Source: Linnemannia hyalina
Lineage: Eukaryota; Mortierellomycota; Mortierellomycetes; Mortierellales; Mortierellaceae
Direction: 5' to 3'
DNA length: 64,000 bases
Assembly: GCA_019671135.1 (NCBI GenBank)
Contig: JAHRHY010000019.1
Location: forward strand, 806,001-870,000
Below the pieces are notes generated by a model, which was not told the DNA's origin, searched no databases, and worked only from the letters and a program-made list of their open reading frames with translations. This document shows positions 22,585 through 35,000 of the stretch, in pieces; the stretch's first letter is position 1; every line of letters starts with the position of its first letter. Position numbers and translations under genes: made by a program.

Positions 22585-25500
22585 AGCTGCTGCAAAGGCT
22601 GCTGAAGCTCCTCCGACTGGGTATGTTACGTGTGAGGCGAGAATTTTCGTGGACTTGGAGGGGTGGAGGGAAGGGGAGAAAGGGGTGGTGTCGAGGTAAC
22701 CTTGTTGGAGTTGAAGTGGGTGAGATGGAGATCTGGCTGACTAAAGGGCGGTTACTTGGGGTGAACTGTGAGAGCAGGGGAGGAAGGAGTTCAGGGATCC
22801 CGAAGAAAAGTGACCGGGTTCGAATTCTGGAATAGAAAGTAGAAAGATTCTTGGAAATACAGACAAGGATAGGGGATGCAAATGAAGATACCAACGAAGA
22901 AGTTGGAATCGAGAATGATGGTAGCAAGAGTAGGGGTATATGGCACCGGAATGGTAGATGGGAATAAGCCTATAGAAATTGCTAGTGGTGCTATGAGTGA
23001 TATGAGTTGCGAGAAGCGATGTGAAGATGAGAAGAAAGAAGAAAAAAAAAGTGGGAGGGTTGGTGGAATTCCAATCCTTATATTCCTTTTTGTTGCTTTG
23101 ACTTGAGATCACAAAGGAGGAGTGAGAAGGGATCTTAGGCGCGCAGCTATAGAAGAGGAAGAGAGTGTCTACAGTCGATATGAACAATAGGATGAATAAT
23201 GAATGAATGAATGGAGGTGGATGTATGCAATGAGTAATGAGAAATGTGCTGAGAGTGAAGAGAGGAAAAAGAACGAGAGCGAAGAGAGGAAGAGTGAAGA
23301 GAGAGAAGAAAGAGTGGAATGTGGAATCATTTTTCTTTTTGAGTTCCCTTTTTTTTCCAAGAAATTTCTCTCCCTCTCAGGCCTTGCAGAAGGAGGAAGG
23401 GACAAGCACTGCTGCGAATTAAGTAGTTCTGGTTGTGGGAGATAGTTCTTTGCCTACTTAATGGTAGCTGTAGCACTGTACTACTAAGGTTCTCTATTCA
23501 ATTGCTTTGACTCTAGGTCCGTGTCCAAGGAATGTGCCTTTCATCCGATGCAACATAACACTTTTTCTGTTTGTTATTGATAGGACACGTCCAATCCAAA
23601 AATACGTCCACGCTCACTCTGATTATCTCTCTCTTTCCCTCCCTCTCTCTCGTCCTCTCTGTCTGTCTTTATGTATCATGTCTTCACTCTTGCTCGTCTC
23701 TTGATACTGTCTTCTCTTTTGTGTGTGGGAAGAATAGATTGTGTGTCGTCCTGTTTGTTTTCTGTCTCTGTGTTGATTGAACCACATCAGACAGCTCATG
23801 ACAGAAGAACTCTTTCTTATCGGACTGTGCCTCAATGTCCATTTTTCGCATGGTCACAGGCATTTTTCTTTGTAGAAAACACACAAGCACCACAAGCACA
23901 AGAAACTTGGGTACCGTAGTACAAAGTCCTGATTCATGCGTCCCTTCTCCCACGTCTTCTCGACACCCACACACACAAACAACAAACGCTAAGCTGATGA
24001 CTGCCTTCTCTCTCGCTCTCTGTCTTTTTGAGTTTTCTTTCTTTCTCATCATGGTGTGGTAACACCACATTCATTCACAAACAAAACATAAGCTAAGCGG
24101 GGGACATCCCAAGAGCTCGCTGTGGCGAGAGCTCCCCTCGCGCGCGGACCTCTTCGCTCCCTCACCGCGAATTTCGTGTGGAGGTTCAATTTGGGAGTGG
24201 TGTTGTCTGTTTGTTGTACTTTTTTTAATGTCCGATTCGACAATGTGCATCGTCCATGGCGGTGAACGCAAAAAAGTCTAGTTCAAATCAGCTTTATAAT
24301 GATGGTCAGGAGCAACTTGCTCCAGATGTCATGTAATAACATATTCCCCCCTTGGAGCGCATGTAATGACGATCGCATGGGTTTTATGAAGTACTCCATA
24401 GCCATTTGTCTGCTCTGTCAATTGAGAAAGATGTAAAGGTCCTGTTGACAACAAAGACATGTTTTGTACAAAAGAGCCGAAAATTGAATTTTTGTTGTTT
24501 GCTTGAATCGACAATCTTCTATTGTGGTTCGCGTTCATGCATGGACAAAGGTCAATTGAATAGACAATTGATTTGTTCATGGTTGAGAGAAAAAGGTCGT
24601 GTTCAAAGTATTTTTTTATCTCTCTAAGTGGCACGGAGGTCAGGAGACGGAGAATGGGACGACAACAAAGGGGGGGGGGGGAGGAGGAAAGGGTACACAA
24701 GGAGGTGGGGACAATAGATGGAGGGAAAATAGGACACAATGACACAAGGGCAGAGGACTCCACTTCTGTTTGTTCAGCATTGGATAGATCGACCTTTTGA
24801 CAGCCGTGACACTAATCAATGGCCGGATCCATCGTGTACTCGTGTAGGAGAATAGTAAAATGAAAAGCAATGAGAATGGGGCCGATCGGTCTTTCTCCGT
24901 CTTTTTTTACACAACGGACTGAGAGTCCATTTTTTTTTGTTTCTATGAATGCTCTTCATCTTTTCTCTGTTAGTTTTCTCATCATTGTGCAGCATGATGT
25001 TTGTTAGTAATCCCCCTTCCTTCTTTCTGTTAGTTTTTTGTTCTTGTGGATGTGTAGATGTACTTCGGAGAGTATCGGTGGCTCTTTTCATTTATTGTTT
25101 GTCTCTTGTTTTTTTTGGCGGAGAAAAGCGAGAGGGCTTGTTAGGATTTACGACAGAAACCAAAGGGGGTGCCAATGAATAGACGGAGTAGACATCGCAC
25201 GCGATTGAGAGAGACTGACGGAAAGAAAAAAGGAGACAGAGAGAGAATGAGAGAACGATGGACAATGGACGATGGACAAGAAATGTTGAATAGGTCAGGG
25301 AAGGGCATATCTGAAGACCACACTCAATGCGCACACACAGAGGGAGACAGAGAGAGAGAGGGGGGGGAGAGAAAGAGAGACAGAAAAAGGAGTGAGAGAC
25401 GAGTGTATGTTGTTAAATGGTCAGCTAGAAAGGCCACTCGATGGACAAGCCCTTCTGTCTTTCGTTGATATTGACCTACGGGACAATCGAGTGACCAAGA

Positions 25501-28500
25501 TTCCACCATCACTTCATGCTACAACAACACACCAGTTCAACCATACCCATTCACGGAGACAGAGAGACAAACACATCAGAGAGAAAGGGTGCGAAATATA
25601 AGCCTCTTTATCGTTCTCCGTCTCCTACACCATCGGAGATTACGTTGCGCGGCAACCCGCGTGGAAATGAGCAAAGAGTTTTAATAATGCTCACTCCGGA
25701 AAACTGCGTCGTTTATTTTTTGCAAGGAGAGCCATGTTCCAATGTGTGGATGTTTGCTATCTATGATCGTTGTTGTCGTCCTTTTCATTTCACAAACAAA
25801 GAACCACGATGAATCGGGATCAATTGGCATTGCGTTATTTGTATGAATATTTTTTTGTCGATCCATCAGTAAGATAGACATTGGACGATCAGACTAAGGC
25901 GAAGGAAGGGAAGGGACGGCGCCATCTTGGACGTATCTCGTTTCCTAGTGCTCCGCTCATGTTCGATCCTGAACTCGTGCAATCGGTACCATACCAGAAA
26001 ATAACCAGACCTTCGTGAGGGTTCAATCCCCTTTGCTTGTATGTATCAACGAGTGGAGGCATTGCTCAAGGACCTCATGAGGCAAGATCACTTCGAAATG
26101 CATCCGAATAAGCGATAGGTCTAGAAGTGCCATTTCATTTCCGCACTATGTATGCATCGTTCTTTGTGTTTTACGGTGTTGTTACACATCGCGCATTTTA
26201 TTTTGCAGTAGCACGCAAAAATGAAGTATGGCAGACGAACAAACAAGCATAGTTTACAGAGCAATATAGCAATAGCACGACAACACCGGAAATTTTCGAT
26301 ATGGATTATTGTGGCAAGGTATGAGGGGAAGAGGGAGAGCATTCTCACCCTTTGTTGTCTTTTGTGTTAGTCGTTCAGGCAAAGAGTCAAAGAAGCTCCT
26401 TGTTCCTGCAAACCTTGTAAAAATACCACCCCTTCTTTCTCTTCATCTCACTCTATCTCTTTTACACCCTTCTGGTCAATTATATCTTCTTGCGAGATAT
26501 GTTAACTTACCCCCTTCTTCTTGCTCGCAATTTAGGTAGATGTGGACGGAGGAGAAAGGAGGGAAGGCGATGGTGATGATGATCACCTACAGCCACATAA
26601 GAGCCCAAATGCTTAAATTCTTCCTTGACTCACCCCTGTGGGGTTGAACATTTCAAGGGGGTCCAAGATAATGAAAGCTGCTGATGATGACGTGATGAAA
26701 CTACACCAGATACTGGATGCAGCAGCACTCACACTGCTGCTTGTTTTTCTCTCAACCGGGCAAGGAGACAAGTCCAGGCTTCTACGGAAGGAGAGTGAGC
26801 GCGCGTATCTGAACCAAGTTAACAAACACAATATGATTCTTGGCTTGATTACTTGAGGTGACCTCTTCCTGTTTTAGATGACATGATGATGCCCAAGAGA
26901 CAAGATTCCAAGTATTCAGGATATCTGGCGTGTCGTTATTTTTGACATCCGGTCGACACTTTCTTCGATTCGTCATTGAACCATGGCCCTCTCTTGTCTG
27001 CACCCTTTTGGGACAAGCCATCAACAATAACCTTATCACTGATCTGATCGCCAGCCACTCCTGGCTATTTGTGCTCAAATCAAATCTTTCGTACCTGAGC
27101 CAAAGCGATTTGGTGAATCGACAAAAAAAACAATCTGGCCAAGCACACCATTTTGTGTTAGTTCTCTTTTTCGTTCATGAAACCCCTTCTGTCCTTGGTG
27201 CCTTTTTGTTTGTCGCGCAGGTGATTCTTACGTTTAGGACAATCCGCTTGCTTAACAACAAGAAACATAAGCCCGGCATAGTGGATCATAGGAGGCTTGG
27301 TAGTAGGCCGTAGAAGCCGATACGAAGATCATCGCGGCTCTCCTCTTCTATTCCTCCTTGTATTTCCATTTCTTTCGATCCTATTTTGTTTGCTTCTTTC
27401 CGATTGTTTCTTTACGCAGTAGACACTTTCTTCATAGTTCGCGTGGAAGAAAAGGGTTTGCTTGGACCTCCGACATTGCAAAGCATTCACGTAAATGAAA
27501 ACAGGCCCCATTAGCATGTGGAGATTTGAGTCGTACATCTTCTACTCTTCACGTCTGCGCAGGTTAAAGAAACATGAACATATATCCCGGCCCATGTCCT
27601 CTTTCGCTGTTTTTTCTACCCGCTGGCATGCGAGGACACGAGCCAACGTAAGGTGAGCAGTGAACGCTTTGTGTATTTCATTTCTCTACTCTGCTCATCC
27701 AATCTCTTCCACACCCATACCCATTGGTTCGTTCTCGCCCTTGCTCTCTCATTCTCTGTCAGCAAAAATAGCATTTGTTCATTTTATTACCGACAGTCGA
27801 ATATCGATTGGGGTGAGGAAGGCAGTGCCAAGGAAAGAAGATACTCAGCTCTTCCGTCCTTGCCCATGGGCCATGGTCCGCCTTTTTGTGTGTGATTTTC
27901 TTCTTTTTGGACGTTGTTATGCATGCTTCGCTAACTCTCCCTTATGTTTTCAGGTGTTTTTGTTGAATGCGTGATAGGGTTTATTATTGACTCTTTGTAT
28001 GTTGGTTTTCGCCTTTTTTATCATTCTTCCCGTCGACTGCGGGTTTAGTTTCGTTCTCTCGAACTCCCAACTCCACATGCAAATTTTACATAGCCTTGTT
28101 GATGTGAATGACTTCACATAGGAAAAGAAGAGAGAGAAAGAGAATGGGTTCGTTGAATAGTGCCCTGTCTCTTTCCCCCTTAAGAAAAGTGTCAAGACGA
28201 AGGTCGATCCCCATCGCCCAGGCACTATCACTGATGACATGTCTGTCTCACATAAGGTTGATCGCAAATAAAAAAAACGGTCGTAGAAGAAAGGAACAAA
28301 ACAAAAATGGGACAAAGGTGAAGGGAAGGATGGACTGGGAACTCTACCAGATGACCTTCCCAGTCCCGTTGTGCCTATCTGTCTCTAACACTCTGTCTCT
28401 CTGTTTGTCTGTCTCTCCGCCGGTCAGACAGCGAAAAATATTCAGGTCTACGTCGCACAAAGGAAAAAGACAAAGAAAAAAAACAAACAGAAGAGGAGGG

Positions 28501-29153
28501 GAGAACGGATCTGCTTGTTTTGATACGAGAACATCCACAAGGAGAGGGAAGCATTGGGCATCGCATCGGGATGAAAAGGGAAGGGGGTGCGAAGAAGTGG
28601 GAAATGAATGAAAGAAAAAAAATACGATGGGGGTTGAGAGAGAAGAAGAAGGAAGGGCGGTTGTCGTTGGAGTGTGTGGGGTGAACGAGAGTGGGACATG
28701 GTTGGATGTTGAAAGAAAGAGGGTGTGTACTTGACCCATGCAATTCCACCCTGTGCCTAATATTATTATTTTTATTTTTTACCTTGTGGACATACTCGCT
28801 CACACATACACCAGAGACCCCCATTGGTTTTCTTTTTTTACTTTGTCTTTTCTTTCCATCATCTTCAACTCCTTTAAATCAACTACTTACACTTTCCATC
28901 CATACCATATACCCCTACACTCCTCTAGCTTCCTTAGTACTCTTTCAATCACTGGCTTGCTCTCCTTCCTCTACTTGCCTCTTTGTTCAACTTGCACAAC
29001 CACTTTCATCCCACGATCCTACCCCCCACATACCTCTCTTCATTCTTCACCCACCCAAAGCAGACCAGGGCCCAACAAAAACAGCTCAACCAGCCTGTAC
29101 GCCCACACAACAACGCACACAACGATACACTTCAGAAAGTCGACGTCAATACA
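22585..29153. other. Long divergent spacer, mostly non-coding
   Basis: This is 6.6 kb between the H2C2 gene (reading left) and the coiled-coil gene (reading right). It is rich in GA/CT tracts (23255-23320, 25325-25395), TGAA repeats (23187-23212) and oligo-T runs. The two ends are probably long 5' leaders. Unique-looking coding debris occurs at about 25880-27340 and is listed separately. No intact gene or tRNA was recognised. Confidence 0.55.
25880..27340 (+). pseudogene. Coding relics of unknown origin
   Basis: Fragments of normal-composition protein appear in shifting frames. They include GRISFPSAPLMFDPELVQSV (about 25928-25988) ending at a TGA, YQRVEALLKDLMRQDHFEMH (about 26046-26105), DDDVMKLHQILDAAALTLLL then GDKSRLLRKESERAYLNQVN (about 26686-26820), and a hydrophobic/mixed piece at about 26940-27120. 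None is long enough to place in a family. They resemble the state of the 5.9-8.4 kb relic and could come from similar material, but I see no direct identity between them. Confidence 0.35.
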
Positions 29154-31356
29154 ATGAACACTGCTCGCCCCTCATCCAGGTCCAGCAATATCTCCAGCGT
29201 CTCCTCCAGCCATGCAGGTCCCCCACGACGAGCAAAAATAGCCGCCATGGCCCAAATGGACATCTCCTCCATCCCCCTCACAAAACCCACTCGACTAGCC
29301 TCGCCTTCACAACCTCAGCAACAACAGACGATGCAGCAACAGCAACCGCCAAGACCTCGGCCGGCAGTCAAGATGCGATCGTCCGGTTCGGTGGTTACTA
29401 TGAACTCTCTCACTGGCAGGAATAAGAGCAGCAGTCCTGTGCCCTCGTCTTCGCGAGGAGGAGATATGATGACAGCAACTACCACAGCACCCATCGTCAG
29501 GAACAGTAAAGGAGGGAGCGTTGTTGGAGGTGGCGGCAGTAATGTCGGTGTCGTCAGACGTATTGGCACGGGAAGTAATAGCACGATATCTGCATCAGCA
29601 GGACCAACAACAACAGGAGGATTTGGTGTCTCGGTCGGGAAGGTTACAACAACACAAACAGCAGCAGGACGCCGAGGTGGTAGTGTACGACGGGAGGGCT
29701 CGGTGACTTCTTCGGACGACGGGACCGTGTCCGAGGACTCTGTTGAAGACCCGATCCAATTGTTCTCGGGCGGCGGAGGGCATCACATCAACGGCCTCCC
29801 CTTTGGACACTCCTCCATGGCCCCGACTCGCTCCTCGTCTGGACCCAGAATCGCATCGTCGTCTTCAGTTGTCTCTGCCGCAGGATCTTCAGTAGGAACT
29901 AGGACCCGCGGTTCGGCATCGTCAACTGTATCCACTACTCCTAAACCGATGCGGATTGCTGCTGGGGCTGCTATCAAAGTTAATACCGTCTCTTCTACAG
30001 CCACAACAACGTTACCTTTACCTTCAACGAATTCAGGAGTGACAACAACAACAGGCATCTCTTCCATTTCTATACCCTCGCTCTCCGTCATATCTGCTTC
30101 TTCGGGACACTCTCTGAACGGGATGTCGGCCGCGAACGGTGGAGGACTATTGTCGACCTCATTGTCTTCATCAACATCGTCTTCGTCGCTCTCATGGGTC
30201 AGCAGTCCATCTCACAGGAACTCTAATGGATATGAACTCGGGTCGACCTCCCCAACCTCATCCACACCCATTCAACCCCCACCGCCACCAACATCGCCCG
30301 GCGTTGCTTCCTCACAAAATACCCTACAGTCGACTCTAATCCGCTCAGCGCCCATCAAAACACCAACTTCAGGAGCAGCAAGTGTGGCAGCAGCGAGTAA
30401 GCTGGCAGAAGAAAACAGACGACAGGAGGAAGCTGCACGGACGAGACGCAAGATTGCGGACCTGGAGATCTCGAATACGTCGCTGTTGCAAATCAATCAG
30501 ACCTTGGAGGCCACTATTCGTAAACAAGCAGCGGAAATGCAGGAACTCAAGATGCGGATGCAATCGTAAGGAGACTTGCTTTTTTGTTGTCGATGTTGTC
30601 AATGATAGTCGTGTTTTCGTGTTTATGATGGCATGCAGCCCCTTTTTTTGTCTAAGCTTTTTCCTATCTGTCATTAACATTTACCATTGGACCATGTGTC
30701 CCTTAACATGTTTTGCGACTATATCATACTCCTTAATATACCTAGAGCACAATTTGGAGGCGACTTGAGCTGGATGACATCGGATAAGGGCGATCAGGAC
30801 ACTTCGTTGATGAGCACAATGAATGGCACTACAAGCCCCGAGGCTGCGGTGATAATCCACGAATTGACAGAGTCTGAACGACAGGCAGACATGACCTTTA
30901 AGAGATTGTGTCTCACCATTGACCAGATGTTGTACGAGGCCAAACAAGCACTCGACCAGTCCTCCAAACCAGCTGGCGTCAAAGTCCTCTCGTCCTTTGA
31001 TATGTGTAAGTTGACCCCACGTTGTTCGCTGGCGTATTACTTGTTTTTTTCTGTTTGTTGGTCATTGTTGAGTTGTTTACACAGCAGCACAGAGTATGCT
31101 TACCTACACCATGTTTTTTTTTCTTCGCGGAATATGCATAATAGATGAGAAGGAGGCGATGGAGGACGCAGCTCATGAGGACGATTTGGACACCGCGGAC
31201 CAGTCGATTGTCATTGACGAGGATGAGATTGATGCTATTGGTGGAAGTAGCCCTCGCCATGCAGAGGAACAAGAGTCGATGAGGACAGCACCTGCCACCT
31301 CTGCATCCATCTCCTTCATGACCACGGCTCTTCACACGGCTACAACTGCGGCATAA
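29154..31356 (+). CDS. Ser/Thr-rich protein with C-terminal coiled coil
   Basis: Three exons, 29154-30565, 30746-31005 and 31145-31356, keep frame and encode about 627 residues. The first 420 residues are low-complexity Ser/Thr/Gly with Gln and Pro patches and are probably disordered. From about residue 430 a helical segment reads KLAEENRRQEEAARTRRKIA then DLEISNTSLLQINQTLEATI, a strong coiled coil. The LEISNxSLLxINxTLE pattern recurs, as I recall it, in uncharacterised fungal proteins. After the first intron comes GDLSWMTSDKGDQD, then a helical region KRLCLTIDQMLYEAKQAL, and an acidic tail (about 560-590). No enzyme or DNA-binding motif is seen; a scaffold or cytoskeletal role is possible. 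The start at 29154 is preferred over an in-frame ATG at 28983 because the extra part is CT-rich leader-like sequence. Confidence 0.75.
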
Positions 31357-32066
31357 ATAACAGCGACATCACCATTATGAAAAACAACAAATCGATCTCG
31401 TTTTTTTATGTCGACTTGGGCTTGACAAACACTTGATTGGTAGTTTGGACCATTGCCAGAACCCATTGCTTATGGACACAATTGGTTTGTCGGTTGTTGA
31501 CTTGCGTTTTCGTGCCAATTGTTTTGTTTGCGCACTTTTTTTTTTTTCTTCGTACATTGGAACTTGGACACTTCCTTTTTGTAATTACGTTATTATACCT
31601 TATTCTTTGCATTGACTCAATGCATACCCTAACCTCCACTCACTCTCCCCTCTTCCCCTTTCTTCGTCATATTGTTCACCTTCTTCACTTGTCATTTTTC
31701 GCACATAGACCCTCTTGTTTTCCATCCTACACACACAAAAAAAAAAAAAAACTAAACACGCACCGTTTTGCTTCCATTCAATTCGTTTCGTTCAATAACC
31801 ATGGTGTCAATTAATAATTGCGAATGAATACTTTGGAGGTAATATTTTTAATGGATTCTAAATGAGTTGTACAAAATAGTGAACTGACAGAAGGTATAAG
31901 GTGGTTGCCAATAGGCAAAGGTAGTGGTCGAAGAACTGTTGATACAAAAGTAAAAAAGGATACTATAACTAAAGTAGGTGTGTGTGTGTGTTTTTTTGGT
32001 TGATAAAGAATGAATGTCTATAGATGAAATAAAAAAAAAGATATAGTTGGGGTGTTGTTGAGAGGT
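31357..32066. other. Convergent 3' spacer
   Basis: These are the 3' flanks of the coiled-coil gene and the GATA gene. The sequence is AT-rich, with oligo-T (about 31538-31549) and oligo-A (about 31737-31751) runs and a short TG repeat near 31978-31990. No gene was seen. Confidence 0.65.
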
Positions 32067-35000
32067 TTAGTCGCTGGCAGCAAAGACGGTGATCGACGAT
32101 TGCTGCTGCTGCTGGTGATGCCAGTACGCGCTGTTGTTGTTGTTGGCAGTTTCCTCATCATCGTGCTCATCACAATCCTCCGATCCTCCACGACCAGCGA
32201 CCGGCTGGAAGACCTGCTGCTGGCGGAAGGTGTGGTATTCAGGCTCCATCGTCGCAGCTTCAGATCCGCTCATGTTATATGCGGCAACCATCTGAGAGTG
32301 CTGCTGCTGGTTGTAGGAAGTAGTAGGCCAGGAGTAACCCATACGGTCCTCCTTGACGGGTGGTGAAGACAATGACAAGGACCCGAAACCACACTCTGTG
32401 GTTGGGGTTGAGACGATCGACTGTTGGTGCTGCTGTTGGGCGAGCAGGATGTTCATCTGCTGCTGTTGTTGTTGAGGTGTCAAGCCTGCAGAAGTGGCAG
32501 CGAACTCGGAGGAATCGTTGGGCATGCTGAGGCGATGACGGAGGACGTGGCATCGGTTCTCGAGGATGTTGAGGAACTTGTACATCTGGCCTGGACGCAT
32601 GTGCTCGACCAGGACTTGGAACCGCATGTCGTCAAAGATGAGAGACTTTTGGGAGGATCCGGTGGTAGAGTTACCGTTCATGTCCTGTTGGGTTTGATGC
32701 TGGTTGTGATGGTGGTGGAGGAGCTCATCCTTGGAGGAAGCAACGAGGCCGTCGACGGTCATACCGGCAAGTGCGGTAGGGGGGAGGGAGTAGGCGGCCA
32801 TGGCGCCACCGTGGCTGAGGGGGGAGATCATCGAAGCAGTCAAGGGAGAGGACAAAGTGCTGGTGGGCGAGAAGGGGCCAGCATCGCCCATGAGGAGCGG
32901 CGAGTCGTTCAAGTCCTCGGGCAAGAAGCCAGTCGAGTGGTAGTGGGCAAAGGCAGCTGCAGCCGAAGCGGCGTCTTGACCGGCCAAGTGGTGGTGGTGA
33001 TGATGCTGCTGGTGAGGGTTGCCCATCATGTCGGCGTGGATGTTGCCATGCTGCTGCTGCCATTCAACTGCAGAGTGGGGCTGTTGGTTCATAGGGAAAC
33101 CCGAGAGGTCGGTTTGGATGGGACCGTTGAAGGAGCGGGTCTGGCGGTGGCGGGACGCGTTCTTTGAGCCCTTGCTGTTACCACTGCTGCTGCTCCTCTT
33201 GACGCGGGGACCGGTCGTGACATCCAAGAAGGACAGAGCCTGCTTTGCAGAGATGGTAGTAGCAGCTTCATCAGACTTGTCCTGAGCGGACGACTCTTCA
33301 GCAGAGGTCTCTATGCAAAGACCCTCAGCCTGCTGATGGTCCTCGGCCTGGTTGTTGCTGTTCTCAGGAACGACGGGAGCGGGGGAAGAGGCAGCCGCCT
33401 CGGGCTCCTCATCCTCCTCCTTGATGCTCCGGGGGGACATGACGGGGGACGAAGAACTAGGAGACGAAGCTGACGAATCTTTCTTTGAGCGCGCTGCCGC
33501 ATTAGCGGCCGCGTTACCAGAGGGAGCGAGGGTATAGGGCGACGCGTGCTCTCGGTTCTGTTGATGGTGCGCTCCTCCATTGGCTGAGTTGTTGTTCTGG
33601 CTGAGGGAGGGCTTGTGGCGGATATGAAGCGGGCGATGACCGTTGTACTGCTTGTAGTACAGACCACAGGCATTGCACAAGGAATGTTTGCGATCCAGGG
33701 TGCGACGCCAAAGTGGGGTCTGTGTGACCTTGCAATTGAAGCACTCGAGCGCGCGCGGGGGACGCGCACTGGCCTTCTTGGTCTTGGTCGCCTTGGGCTG
33801 CTTGGTGGTACCATTGCTGCTGCTGTTATGGTTGTTGTGGGTGCTATTCTGTTGAAGGGCTGCGGCCAGGGACCAGACCTGGTTGGAGATGGACGCCGCG
33901 TTACCAGAACCGTTGCCGTTGTGGTGACCTCTATGAACGCTCAGTTGGTGCTGGTGGTGGTTTGGGATTCCCATGCTGGCACTGCTGTTGGTGTTCATGT
34001 CCGGGCTTGAAGAGGAAGGCGTCGAGATGGCGAGGGTAAGACCATCATCCATATGCGAGAACCGATCGACCATCATGTGCTGGCGGGCGTGGTGGTTGTG
34101 CTGGTGCTGGTGATGATGTGCCATAGAGTTCATGCCAACGTAGTCGCCAAAGGGGTCGTCGTCGTTCATGGTAGTGCTGCCGCCGAGGTGGTGGTGGTGA
34201 TGATGGTGTGGCGGTTGGTGGTGCTGTTGTTGATAATGTGAGTGATAGATCTGTTGGTGGTGGTTGTGTTGTTGCTGCATTTGCATAGAATCGTTCTCTT
34301 GGATAAGATCCTTCAATGAAGACGAGGTCAACGGTTGTGATGGAGACGAAGATGAGGACTGGAAGGTAGAGGAAGAAGATGCAGGAGTGGATGCAGACAA
34401 AGATGAAGGTGCCGAAGAGGAAGAAGTGGGGTTCTGCTGGTGTTGTTCCCATGTGGTAGACGCGTTATTAAAGTTGCTCGTCGTTGACGTCGTCGTGGCT
34501 GTGGTGGTGTTCGCGTCCGTTGCAGTTGCAGTTGTTGCTGGTGGTGTCGTGGTTGATGTGACGGATGCAGAGGAGAGGGGAAAGAAGGATTCTTGTAGTT
34601 GTTGCTCCTGTTGTGGTTCTGGTGAGGAAGGTTGTTGTTGTGGTTGTTGTTGGTGAGTAAAGGCACCAGCAATGCTGTAGGCGTCTAATTGGGGATGAGC
34701 AAGAGTATTTAAAGGTACGAAGAGAAAACAAGGTTAAAACAACATTTAGTGTTTGTCAAAGATAAAAAGAGAATGGGTAAAGACAAAGTTGGAGAAAGAT
34801 ATGAATGCACGAAAGAAAACATTGGGTAATGAGAAAAAAGGGACTCGGTCGTAACCCAACCCCCTTCCTGGCATTGAGAGGGAAAGCAATGTCCGTGTGT
34901 AAAAAGAGGATGCGAGATAGACAACAGAAGCGAGGGCCAAAATTGTTCCAAAAGACACGCTTAGAAAAGGTCAATGAAAAAGGGTGGTTGTGCAAACTAA

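Noticed and set aside
22750..22860. Second T-arm-like hairpin (GGTTCGAATTC)
   Set aside because: No acceptor-stem partner or D arm was found; it lies in the leader of the H2C2 gene.
25985..26045. tRNA-like B box (GGTTCAATCCC) with a pairing T arm
   Set aside because: No matching acceptor stem or A box lies upstream; it sits inside coding debris.
28983..29153. Longer N-terminus for the coiled-coil protein
   Set aside because: The added 57 residues are His/Gln/Pro from CA-rich leader sequence with no conserved character.
32424..33855. Plus-strand frames up to 247 codons opposite the GATA gene
   Set aside because: They are antisense shadows of the Gln/His/Ser repeats of a well-supported gene.
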